Shown here: piece after piece, positions 1 to 7,345 of the stretch
Layout of the letters: each line of letters opens with the position of its first letter
How positions within the stretch are numbered: position 1 is the stretch's first letter
From: Herbidospora daliensis
GTDB lineage: Bacteria > Actinomycetota > Actinomycetes > Streptosporangiales > Streptosporangiaceae
DNA: 64,000 nt
Assembly: GCF_001570585.1 (NCBI RefSeq)
Contig: NZ_BBXF01000002.1
Location: 1,190,077 to 1,254,076 of the forward strand
Reading direction: 5' to 3'
Program-made: the position numbers and the translations under genes
The notes under the pieces: generated by a model
What the model saw: the letters and a program-made list of their open reading frames with translations, nothing else
The model's database searches: none
What the model was told of the DNA's origin: nothing

Positions 1-790
1 CCTGCGACAGGAAGTGGCGGGCCGCCTTCTGGATCGACTCGATGGGTACGGTCTGCTCGGCGCCGTCGCGCCGGATCACGGCCTCGCCCTGCTGGAGGAA
101 GGCGTGGAAACGTTCCTGGTGGTCGCGCCAGTAGGCCGGGAGGTCGAAGTCGCCGGGCACCTCGAATTCCTCCTCGGAGATGCGCAGGGCGAGGATCTGG
201 TCGACGCGGTAGGTGCGCGGGCCCGGCCCCGCCACGAGATACCAGCGGCCGGCCTTCAGCACGAGCCCGTACGGTTCCAGCTCCCGGTCGACCTCCTCGG
301 GCGCCTTCCACCTGCGGTACCGCACGTGGAGCAGGCGGCCGCGCCAGACGGCGTCGGCGACCGCGCCGAGGAACGGCACGGAGGTGTCCTTGGCGTACCA
401 GCCGGGGGCGTCGAGGTGGAAGCGGGCCCGCAGGCGGTCGGCCTGGGCGCGCAGGTCGGGCGGCAGGGCGGCGCGCAGTTTGAGCTGGGCGCCGGCCAGC
501 GCCTCGCCCATGCCGAGTTCGCCCGCCGGGCCGGGCAGGCCCGACAGGAACAGCGCCTCGGCCTCGGCCGGGTTCAGGCCGGTGAGGTGGGTGCGGTAGC
601 CCGCGACCAGCTGGTAGCCGCCCTGGTGGCCGGCGTCGCCGTAGATCGGGACGCCCGCGGCGTGCAGCGCCTCGACGTCGCGGTAGACGGTGCGCACCGA
701 GACGTCGAGCTCCTCGGCGAGCTGGGCGGCGGTGCGGCGGCCCTTCGTCTGGAGCAGCAGGACCGTCGCGAGCAGTCGGCTCGACTTCAC
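1..790 (-). CDS. WYL-domain (YafY/DeoR-type) transcriptional regulator, 3' end cut by window
   Basis: The minus strand encodes an N-terminal winged helix-turn-helix (about residues 1-50, with SVRTVYRDVEAL as recognition helix) followed by a WYL ligand-sensing domain; the WYL motif is at about 183-185 in GRWYLVAG. This is the YafY/PafC architecture. The C-terminus runs off the window at base 1. I chose the GTG at 790 because AAGG lies 7 nt upstream; an in-frame GTG at 796 is possible. It is divergent from the hypothetical gene at 830 with only about 40 nt between, so it may control itself and that four-gene run. Family ligands are often unknown; a nucleic-acid or small-molecule signal is family knowledge, not seen here. 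Confidence 0.9.
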   Translation of the reverse strand, partial: MKSSRLLATVLLLQTKGRRTAAQLAEELDVSVRTVYRDVEALHAAGVPIYGDAGHQGGYQLVAGYRTHLTGLNPAEAEALFLSGLPGPAGELGMGEALAGAQLKLRAALPPDLRAQADRLRARFHLDAPGWYAKDTSVPFLGAVADAVWRGRLLHVRYRRWKAPEEVDRELEPYGLVLKAGRWYLVAGPGPRTYRVDQILALRISEEEFEVPGDFDLPAYWRDHQERFHAFLQQGEAVIRRDGAEQTVPIESIQKAARHFLSQ

Positions 791-817
791 TGACACACCT
801 TGGCAGTGGAGTCCCCC

Positions 818-823
818 TATCGT
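818..823 (+). promoter_or_regulatory. Putative -10 box of a leaderless promoter
   Basis: TATCGT fits TANNNT and ends 6 nt before the ATG at 830, the spacing expected if transcription starts at the start codon itself. No convincing -35 box is seen at the right distance. Confidence 0.45.
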
Positions 824-829
824 CCAGGC

Positions 830-1288
830 ATGGCTTTCGCGGAGAAGATCCTCACCGTGCCGCCGCCGATCGAGGTCGGTGGACGCCACGTCAAGCGCTA
901 CCACGTGGGCTCGCCGGAACCCCACGTGGAGAAGGCCGCCTACGCCCTGCTGCCCGACCTGCTGCCCGAACCCGACGGCACCCCGCCGGCCTCGTTCGTG
1001 GTGCTGCACCGGGGCGGCGACACCGGCGCCTATCTGAACGTCTACTCCTGGGCCTGGGACAACGCGCTGCGTTTCACCGGCGCGGCCGGGGGCCAGCCGT
1101 TCCTCGGCTGCCCCGACGACGACCCGGCCCACTTCGTGCGGCTGGCCCCCGACTTCATCGGCTGCGTCTTCGAGCTGCCGCCGATCACCCACGAACGCGA
1201 CGCCTGGGTGCGGCACGTGCTCGCCCCCGAACGGCCCGATCTGGCCGCCTACCTGACCGACTCGCTCCCCGAAGGGATGACCGGATGA
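830..1288 (+). CDS. Conserved-looking hypothetical protein
   Basis: This 152-residue soluble protein has no family I recognise. It is acidic, rich in Pro/Asp, with no signal peptide or membrane segment. ATG 830 is chosen over the in-frame TTG at 800 because a -10 box sits just before it. Its stop overlaps the next start (ATGA at 1285-1288), so it is translationally coupled to the DUF1579-like gene. It heads a same-strand run of four genes divergent from the WYL regulator, which makes joint regulation plausible. Confidence 0.75.
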   Translation: MAFAEKILTVPPPIEVGGRHVKRYHVGSPEPHVEKAAYALLPDLLPEPDGTPPASFVVLHRGGDTGAYLNVYSWAWDNALRFTGAAGGQPFLGCPDDDPAHFVRLAPDFIGCVFELPPITHERDAWVRHVLAPERPDLAAYLTDSLPEGMTG

Positions 1289-1728
1289 CCGGCTTCGACT
1301 TCCTCATCGGCGACTGGACCGTCGCCAACCGCCGCCGCCTGAACTACGTCGACCCCGGCAGCGAATGGGAGGAGTTCACCGGCCACTCCACCTGCCGCCC
1401 GCTGTTCGACGGCGGGGCCAACATCGAGGAGATGGTCTGCCCGACCTTCACCGGCATCACGCTGCGGCTGTTCGACGTCGAGAAGAAGGAGTGGTCCCTC
1501 TACTGGTCGAACTCCAAGTACGGCGTGCTCCAGCCGCCGGTCGTCGGCACCTTCACCGACGGCGTGGGCGAGTTCTTCGGCACCGACCTCTACGCCGACG
1601 AGGAGATCCACGCCCGGTTCATCTGGAACGCCATCACCCCCGAGTCGGCCCACTGGGAGCAGGCGTTCTCCCAGGACGGCGGTCAGACCTGGCTGACCAA
1701 CTGGACGATGGACTTCACCCGCCGCTGA
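1285..1728 (+). CDS. DUF1579-like protein
   Basis: The 147-residue product has the pattern of the DUF1579 (lipocalin-like beta-barrel) family: FLIGDWTV at the N-terminus, a GANIEEM segment, then alternating beta strands with many Trp (WSLYWSN, WEQAF, WLTNWTM). Molecular function of this family is not established. It overlaps the upstream gene by 4 nt and is followed 6 nt later by a VOC protein, consistent with one transcript of small cytosolic enzymes. Confidence 0.7.
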   Translation: MTGFDFLIGDWTVANRRRLNYVDPGSEWEEFTGHSTCRPLFDGGANIEEMVCPTFTGITLRLFDVEKKEWSLYWSNSKYGVLQPPVVGTFTDGVGEFFGTDLYADEEIHARFIWNAITPESAHWEQAFSQDGGQTWLTNWTMDFTRR

Positions 1729-1734
1729 GCGGGT

Positions 1735-2139
1735 ATGGGCCAGTTCGTGACTGAGGTTCGTGAACTGCGGCTCGTCGTGACGGCCGAGAACTACGAGGAG
1801 GCCCTGCACTTCTACCGCGACGTGCTCGGCCTCCCCGAGATCGCCGACTTCTCCTCCGACGACGGAAGGGTCCGCCTGCTGTCGGCGGGCCGGGCCACCG
1901 TCGAGATCGTCGACGTCCGGCAGGCGCAGTTCATCGACCGCGTCGAGGTCGGCCGCAGGGTGGCCGGGCACATCAGGGTCGCCCTGGAGGTGCCCGACGC
2001 CGAGTCGACGGCGGCGCTGCTGGAGGAGCACGGCGCCGACGTCCTCGCACCCGCGACCCGAACCCCGTGGAACTCGCTCAACGCCCGGCTGACCGCCCCC
2101 GACGGGCTGCAACTCACCCTGTTCGAGGAGCTCGAATGA
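1735..2139 (+). CDS. VOC-fold (glyoxalase/bleomycin-resistance type) protein
   Basis: The 134-residue protein shows the paired beta-alpha-beta-beta-beta modules of the vicinal oxygen chelate superfamily: an N-terminal ELRLVVTAENYEEALHFYRDVLGL segment (spanning about residues 8-31) and a second half with GHIRVALEVPD and a C-terminal DGLQLTLFEE strand whose Glu residues could be metal ligands. The substrate cannot be told from sequence. It overlaps the oxidoreductase start by 4 nt (ATGA at 2136-2139). Confidence 0.8.
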   Translation: MGQFVTEVRELRLVVTAENYEEALHFYRDVLGLPEIADFSSDDGRVRLLSAGRATVEIVDVRQAQFIDRVEVGRRVAGHIRVALEVPDAESTAALLEEHGADVLAPATRTPWNSLNARLTAPDGLQLTLFEELE

Positions 2140-3071
2140 AGGCTGTCAGCCAGGACGTCCTGGGCGGACCCGACGTCCTGCACACCATCGACCTGCCCAC
2201 ACCGGTTCCCGGGCCGACCGAGGTGCTGGTCCGGGTGCACGCCGCCGGGCTCAACCCGACCGACTGGAAACACCGCGCGACCGGCTACCTGATCGGCGCA
2301 CCGCCGTTCGTCCTGGGCTGGGACGTCTCGGGCGTCGTCGAGGCGGTCGGCAGGGGGGTGGCCATCCACAAACCAGGCGACGAGGTCTTCGGCATGCTGC
2401 GCTACCCCGTCGGCCACGGCGGCTTCGCCGAGTACGTCGCCGCGCCCGCCCGCACCTTCGCGCCCAAACCGGCCGTGCTCGACCACGTCCAGGCCGCGGC
2501 GGTGCCGCTGGCCGGGCTGACCGCCTGGCAGGCGCTGGTCGACGTCGCCAAGGTCCGCGAGGGCGGCGAGGTGCTGGTGCACGCGGCGGCCGGCGGCGTC
2601 GGGCACATGGCGGTGCAGATCGCCAAGGCCCGCGGGGCCTACGTCTACGGCACCGCCAGCGCCGGCAAACACGACTTCCTGCGCCACCTCGGCGTCGACG
2701 AGGTGATCGACTACCGGTCGACCGACTTCACCACCGCCTGCGACGGGCTCGACGCCGTGATCGACACCATCGGCGGCGACTACGGGCCGCGTTCGCTCAC
2801 AGTGCTGCGGCCAGGGGGCGTCCTCGTCTCACTGGTCGCCTCCATGGAGGTCGCCGGCCTGCGGGAACAGGCCGACGAGCAGGGCGTGCGGGTCGAGTCG
2901 ATGATCTGCGAACCCGACCTGTCGGCGCTGAAGAGCCTCGCCGCGCTGATCGAGGCCGGGCGGCTGCGGGTCGCGGTCGCGGCGGTCTTCCCCCTGGACG
3001 AGCTCGGCAAGGCCATGGAACTCGGCGAAGCGGGCCGCACCACCGGGAAGATCGTTCTCACCGTGCCCTGA
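2136..3071 (+). CDS. NADP-dependent zinc-independent MDR oxidoreductase (quinone reductase-like)
   Basis: The 311-residue protein is an MDR-superfamily reductase. The N-terminal GroES-like part has LNPTDWKHR, typical of the zinc-less quinone reductase/crotonyl reductase branch, and the Rossmann part has AAAGGVGHMAVQIAK (NAD(P)-binding AxxGxxG). The structural-zinc Cys cluster is absent. ATG 2136 overlaps the upstream stop; an upstream in-frame start at 2067 lies inside the VOC gene and is unlikely. Likely electron donor is NADPH; the acceptor is unknown. Confidence 0.88.
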   Translation: MKAVSQDVLGGPDVLHTIDLPTPVPGPTEVLVRVHAAGLNPTDWKHRATGYLIGAPPFVLGWDVSGVVEAVGRGVAIHKPGDEVFGMLRYPVGHGGFAEYVAAPARTFAPKPAVLDHVQAAAVPLAGLTAWQALVDVAKVREGGEVLVHAAAGGVGHMAVQIAKARGAYVYGTASAGKHDFLRHLGVDEVIDYRSTDFTTACDGLDAVIDTIGGDYGPRSLTVLRPGGVLVSLVASMEVAGLREQADEQGVRVESMICEPDLSALKSLAALIEAGRLRVAVAAVFPLDELGKAMELGEAGRTTGKIVLTVP

Positions 3072-3108
3072 TCTGGCGCGTGACGACTCCAGGGCCGACA
3101 CTGGCGGC

Positions 3109-4221
3109 ATGGTCACCCAGACGTCCACCCGGCGGCCGGAACTCGATCTGATCCGGACCGCCGTGGTCTTCGGGCTGATCTTCGCCCACGCGGCGCTGGT
3201 GTTCGACGCCGAAGACGACTTCTACGTGAAGAACGCCGACACCACCTCGGTCACCATGATCCTCGCCGGCTTCGTCATCATCTGGGCGATGCCGCTGCTC
3301 TTCCTCGTCTCGGGCGTGGCGGCCTTCTACTCGCTGCGCAAACGCGGCGCGGGCGGCTTCGCGAAAGACCGGTTACTCCGCCTCGGCCTGCCGCTCGTCG
3401 CCGCCGTCGTGACGATCGTGCCGATCCCGCAGTGGATCAGGTCCGGGGCGACCGGGAGCTACTGGGCGTTCCTGCCGGAGTTCTTCGACGTCCGCCTCGA
3501 CCTCGCCGACTTCCCCTTCGTGCTCGACGGCGAGCACTTCGAGGTCGGCCACCTGTGGTTCGTGGTCATGCTGATCGTCTGGTCGCTCGTGCTCGCCGCG
3601 ACCGCGCGCTGGATCCCGGCCGACTACGGCTTCCTGGCGCGCCGGGGGTTCGTCCTGCTGCCCTTCGTACCGATCGCGCTCGTCTGCGTGTTCGCCGGCC
3701 TGGAGCAGCAGTTCGCGGCCTGGAGCCGGTGGGCCTACCTGCTGTTCTTCCTGTACGGCTACATCGTCGCCGCCGACGACCGGCTGAGGGCGGCCATGCG
3801 ACGAGACGCCCCGCTCGCCGCCCTGATCGGCGCGGTCCTCTTCCCCGTGGGGGCGATCGGCTTCCTGCTCGTCCCCGGCGACCCGCTGACCGACATGGCG
3901 CCGGCCCACGTCGCCGCCCGCGCCCTCTACGGCGCGGCCTCCTGGTGCATCTGCGTGGCCATCCTGGGGTTCCTCGACCGGCGCACCTGGCCAGAAGAGG
4001 GCGGCTACCTGATGGCCGCCGCCCTGTTCGTCTACATCGTCCACCAGCCCGTCGTGGTGGCGACCGCCTTCTACGTGGTCCGGTGGCCGGCGCCGATCCC
4101 GGTCAAGTACGCCGCCATCGTCGCGGTGTCGTTCGCGGTGACGCTGGCGGCGTACGAGATCGTGCGGCGCATCCCCTACCTGCGGGAGCTGTTCGGGGCG
4201 GGTCAGGCCGGGCGGGCGTAG
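3109..4221 (+). CDS. Membrane acyltransferase (acyltransferase 3 family)
   Basis: The 370-residue integral membrane protein has about ten hydrophobic helices and the N-terminal RxxELDLIRTAVVFGLIFAHA motif region whose His is the usual catalytic residue of acyltransferase-3 proteins (OpgC/OafB type). These transfer acyl groups to extracytoplasmic glycans or lipids. A TTA codon (3373-3375) is present, rare at this base composition and possibly bldA-dependent. The 3' end overlaps the convergent beta-helix gene by 19 nt. Confidence 0.85.
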   Translation: MVTQTSTRRPELDLIRTAVVFGLIFAHAALVFDAEDDFYVKNADTTSVTMILAGFVIIWAMPLLFLVSGVAAFYSLRKRGAGGFAKDRLLRLGLPLVAAVVTIVPIPQWIRSGATGSYWAFLPEFFDVRLDLADFPFVLDGEHFEVGHLWFVVMLIVWSLVLAATARWIPADYGFLARRGFVLLPFVPIALVCVFAGLEQQFAAWSRWAYLLFFLYGYIVAADDRLRAAMRRDAPLAALIGAVLFPVGAIGFLLVPGDPLTDMAPAHVAARALYGAASWCICVAILGFLDRRTWPEEGGYLMAAALFVYIVHQPVVVATAFYVVRWPAPIPVKYAAIVAVSFAVTLAAYEIVRRIPYLRELFGAGQAGRA

Positions 4222-6554
4222 AACGCGATGTGCTCGTAGGTCCAGCCGCCGGCGACGGCCGCGTCGCGGGCCTGCGGGCCGACGACGTAGGTGTGGTAGG
4301 CGCCCTTCCTGAGGCGGTAGACGGCGATCGTGCCCGGGGTGTTCTGGTTGACGGCGTAGAACGTGACGCCCTCGTAGACGTAGCCCGAGCGGTTCACCGC
4401 GTTGTCGCGCTCGACGGTGCTGCGGGCGAACAGGCGGTCGCCCGAGGTCGGGTGGACCAGCCGGTGGATGGGCGCCAGGCCGTTGCCCGCCCGGCCGGAG
4501 ACGAGCAGCGTCACGCCCTCGTCGGCGTAGCCGTACCGGGCCACGGCCTTGTCGGCCTCGCCTCTGCTGAGGGTCAGCAGCGTGTGGCCCTGGGTGGGGT
4601 GCGTGACGACGTGCAGGGGCCTGCGCAGCAGTTCGAGCACGGGCGCGAGCGTCTGCGACGGCGAGGGGGTCGGCGTGGGAGTCGGGGACTTCGACGGCGT
4701 GACCGACGGACTGGCGCTCGGGGATGCGGTCGGCGATTTCGTGGGCGTGACCGACGGGGAGGGCGTCGGCGTGGGGGTCGTGGTGGGCGGCGGGGGAGTG
4801 GTCTCGACGCTCGGGCCGCGCAGGGCGCCCAGGGGGACCTTCTTGCCCGCGTCGACGCCGATCGCGGCGGCGACGTCCTCGGGCAGCGGGGCGCCGGCCG
4901 TGGCCGCGGGGGAGCCCGACTTCAGCTTGTAGCCGTCGCCGTTGAAGTAGCCCTCCGTGCCCTCCTGGTAGTGGGCGTTGCTCTCGCGGCCCGTCGACTT
5001 GAGCTGCGTCAGGCTGGTGAACGACTGGTCGTTGCCGGCCGGGACGGCCCACTTCGCCACCTGCGAGGCGGTCGTCGGGCGGTAGTAGCCGTTGTTGTCC
5101 ATCTGCCCGGCGGGGATCATCTTCGCCGCGCCGACCCGCTTGCCCGACGACGCGCTGTTGGCGTCGACCGTGTCGACGAGCGCGCCGCCGCCCGAGCGGC
5201 CGGAGAAGATGTTGTTGATCAGGGTCACATCGGCGGTGTCCCAGGTCACCCCGCGTGCCACCGCTTCGGGAGCGGGGCAGTTGTCGGCGTTGCAGCGGTC
5301 CAGGTGCGGGCGGGGGTCCTCGGCGACCTGGATCGGGGAGGCGTTGTCGGCCATGGTGTTGTTGTAGACGCGGACCTTGTTCGAGCCGCTGATCTTGAGC
5401 CCGAACTGCCCGTTCCCGGCCAGCAGGTTCGAGGCGATCAGGCCGCGCGAGGACACCTCGTAGTACATGCCGTGCTTGGCGTTGCCCCGGGCCACGTTCC
5501 GGACCAGCCGCACGTTCTCGCACGACAGGTCGCACCAGAACCCCGCGCCCTGGTTGCCGTCGAACACGTTGTCGCGGATGTTGGCGTTGACGAGGAAGGT
5601 CGCCTTCATGCCGGCCCCGGCGAGGCTGGAGACCGCGACCAGGCCGATCTTCTCGGTGTTGTTGCCCGAGACGACGTTGCCGTACATGGTCAGGTTGGCG
5701 GCCTTGTGGGAGCTGATCCCGGTGAAGCCGTTGGCGGTGATCGTGTTCCCGGTCAGCCGCATGTCGCTGGCGAGCACCGAGACCCCGGCCGCCGCGTTGA
5801 GGGTGACCGTGTTGTCCTCCAGCGTGACGCCCCTGGCCTGCGAGATGATCGCGGCCGGCTTCTTGCGGTAGTCCTGGCTGGTCGCGTAGTGGGCGAAGCC
5901 GAGGCCGCGCAGCACCGAGTTCTCCGAGCCGGGCAGGAAGTGCACGGCGTAGGCGATGGAGGCCAGTTCGACCCGGGCCCGCGCGGGGTCGCTGCCGAGG
6001 TAGACCGAGCCCCGGCCGTCCCAGAAGAAGGTGCCGGCGGTGACGGCGGCGCGAGAGGTCACCTGCTGGAGCGGCTTGCCGCCGTAGAAGGCCATCTCGG
6101 GGTCGCCGCCGATGACGTTGCCCGAGGTGATGTCGGGCGGGTACACGCAGTCGGCCCGGCAGATATTGGGGTTCCATCCGTCGAGACGCCAGGCGGCGCC
6201 GTCGCGGACGAACTTCGCGGCCGGGATGTCGGTGCTGCCCTTGAACCAGGCCTGCTCCCCGGGCGCCGACTGGATCGTCACCGGCTTGGCGATGCTGCCC
6301 AGGGACTCCCGGTACTCGCCGCCGCGGAGGACGATCGTCGTCATCACCCCGCCCTTGGCGCGCTTGAGGGCGGCGGCGACGGTACGCAGCGGCGCGCTCT
6401 CCGTTCCCGGGTTGGCGTCGTCACCCGAGCTCGCCGACACGTGGACCGCGTCGGAGGCGGGCGGGGCCGCGATCGCCTGAGTGGCCACGTCGACTCCGAT
6501 CGCGCCCCCGACGGCAAGCGAACAGATGACGAATCTTCTATAACGAAGAGGCAT
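4203..6554 (-). CDS. Secreted right-handed beta-helix protein with Ser/Thr/Pro linker and DUF5648-like C-terminus
   Basis: The 783-residue product begins with a signal peptide (MPLRYRRFVICSLAVGG..., cleavage near AIAA), then a parallel beta-helix domain rich in Asn ladders (LEDNTVTLN, LTGNTITAN, MYGNVVSGN) of the pectate-lyase/NosD fold. About 58 residues of Thr-Pro/Ser-Pro linker follow, then a domain of about 140 residues with three repeats ending in YGYADEGV, SGYVYEGV and GGWTYEHI, typical of DUF5648. ATG 6554 has GAAAGG upstream; ATG 6566 is an alternative. It is a paralogue of the beta-helix protein at 33324. Role is unknown; polysaccharide lyase, epimerase or binding activity is inference from fold. 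Confidence 0.85.
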   Translation of the reverse strand: MPLRYRRFVICSLAVGGAIGVDVATQAIAAPPASDAVHVSASSGDDANPGTESAPLRTVAAALKRAKGGVMTTIVLRGGEYRESLGSIAKPVTIQSAPGEQAWFKGSTDIPAAKFVRDGAAWRLDGWNPNICRADCVYPPDITSGNVIGGDPEMAFYGGKPLQQVTSRAAVTAGTFFWDGRGSVYLGSDPARARVELASIAYAVHFLPGSENSVLRGLGFAHYATSQDYRKKPAAIISQARGVTLEDNTVTLNAAAGVSVLASDMRLTGNTITANGFTGISSHKAANLTMYGNVVSGNNTEKIGLVAVSSLAGAGMKATFLVNANIRDNVFDGNQGAGFWCDLSCENVRLVRNVARGNAKHGMYYEVSSRGLIASNLLAGNGQFGLKISGSNKVRVYNNTMADNASPIQVAEDPRPHLDRCNADNCPAPEAVARGVTWDTADVTLINNIFSGRSGGGALVDTVDANSASSGKRVGAAKMIPAGQMDNNGYYRPTTASQVAKWAVPAGNDQSFTSLTQLKSTGRESNAHYQEGTEGYFNGDGYKLKSGSPAATAGAPLPEDVAAAIGVDAGKKVPLGALRGPSVETTPPPPTTTPTPTPSPSVTPTKSPTASPSASPSVTPSKSPTPTPTPSPSQTLAPVLELLRRPLHVVTHPTQGHTLLTLSRGEADKAVARYGYADEGVTLLVSGRAGNGLAPIHRLVHPTSGDRLFARSTVERDNAVNRSGYVYEGVTFYAVNQNTPGTIAVYRLRKGAYHTYVVGPQARDAAVAGGWTYEHIAFYARPA

Positions 6555-6663
6555 AGGCCCTTTCATACCGAGAGGGTCGTGATCGTGTACACAGAAGTTA
6601 CAAAAACGGCCTGAGTCCCTCAGGTCACAGAGAATCCCTGTATTAACGAGGATTAACCGAGCC

Positions 6664-7029
6664 GTGCGCGACGATCTTCTCCGGGCCGTAATGGCCGCTG
6701 CCAGCACTTTTTCCGAGGCCGGTCGGGACCTTTACCTCGACTTCCATCCCGACATCCGGCGCTGGTCGCCGATCACCGATCTCGTGGGGCGGGTGCGCCT
6801 CGGGGTTTCGTACACCCTGCCCGACGGCCGTGAACTGGTCTGTGAGGTGCGGCTCCGCCCCGACGGGCCCGGTTGGGCCGTCGACGGGACGGTCGACCTC
6901 GACGGCGAGGAGTTACTTCTGTTACCCGAAGGGCCGGTGGACCTGCTCGGCCACTACACCGAGCAGGTGCTCGAACCGGCCCGCCGGCACCTCGACGAGG
7001 CGCTCAGAGGGCTCGCAAACCCTGGATGA
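6664..7029 (+). CDS. Hypothetical protein
   Basis: The 121-residue protein has no family I recognise. It is acidic, with no signal peptide or membrane segment, and looks like an alpha/beta sheet protein (GVSYTLPDGRELVCEVRL, GWAVDGTVDLDGEEL). It carries two TTA codons (6913-6915 and 6922-6924). GTG 6664 follows a short AT-rich region with two ATTAAC repeats. The 3' end overlaps the convergent DUF742 gene by 26 nt. Confidence 0.65.
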   Translation: MRDDLLRAVMAAASTFSEAGRDLYLDFHPDIRRWSPITDLVGRVRLGVSYTLPDGRELVCEVRLRPDGPGWAVDGTVDLDGEELLLLPEGPVDLLGHYTEQVLEPARRHLDEALRGLANPG

Positions 7030-7345
7030 CCTCGCGCAGGATGCGCTCCTCCGGCAGCTGGGCCACGGTGGCCTGCGGCCGGGCGGTGATGAGGTTGCGG
7101 TCGCGCAGGCCGCTCAGCAGGATCCTGACCACGTTCAGCGACAGGCCCACGTCCGAGGCGAGGTCGGCGACCGACGCGGGCGACTGGCAGATCCGGACGA
7201 TCCGGAGCTCCTCGGGGGTGAGCCCCCCGAGCGGCGCTCCCGGCACCGCCCGGATGATCGTCATCAGCTCGAACTCCGGCCCGGTCGGCCGGGTCCGCCC
7301 CCGGGTGAGGGTGAACGGGCGCAGCAGAGGCGGTTCGTCACTCAC
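7004..7345 (-). CDS. DUF742 family regulator (conservon CvnC-like)
   Basis: The 113-residue protein matches DUF742: the LRPFTLTRGRT start, a central GGLTPEELRIVRICQ segment, and a helix-turn-helix-like part (SVADLASDVGLSLNVVRILLSGL). In actinomycete conservons this protein is encoded with a sensor kinase, a Roadblock protein and a small GTPase. Here its GTG overlaps the kinase stop by 4 nt, and neither the Roadblock nor the GTPase gene is present on either side. Confidence 0.88.
   Translation of the reverse strand: MSDEPPLLRPFTLTRGRTRPTGPEFELMTIIRAVPGAPLGGLTPEELRIVRICQSPASVADLASDVGLSLNVVRILLSGLRDRNLITARPQATVAQLPEERILREVIQGLRAL

Noticed and set aside
3373-6614. Very long frames on both strands over the acyltransferase and beta-helix genes
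   Set aside because: Low-complexity Arg/Gly/Pro translations typical of shadow frames in high-GC DNA; real genes with clear domains occupy the same DNA.
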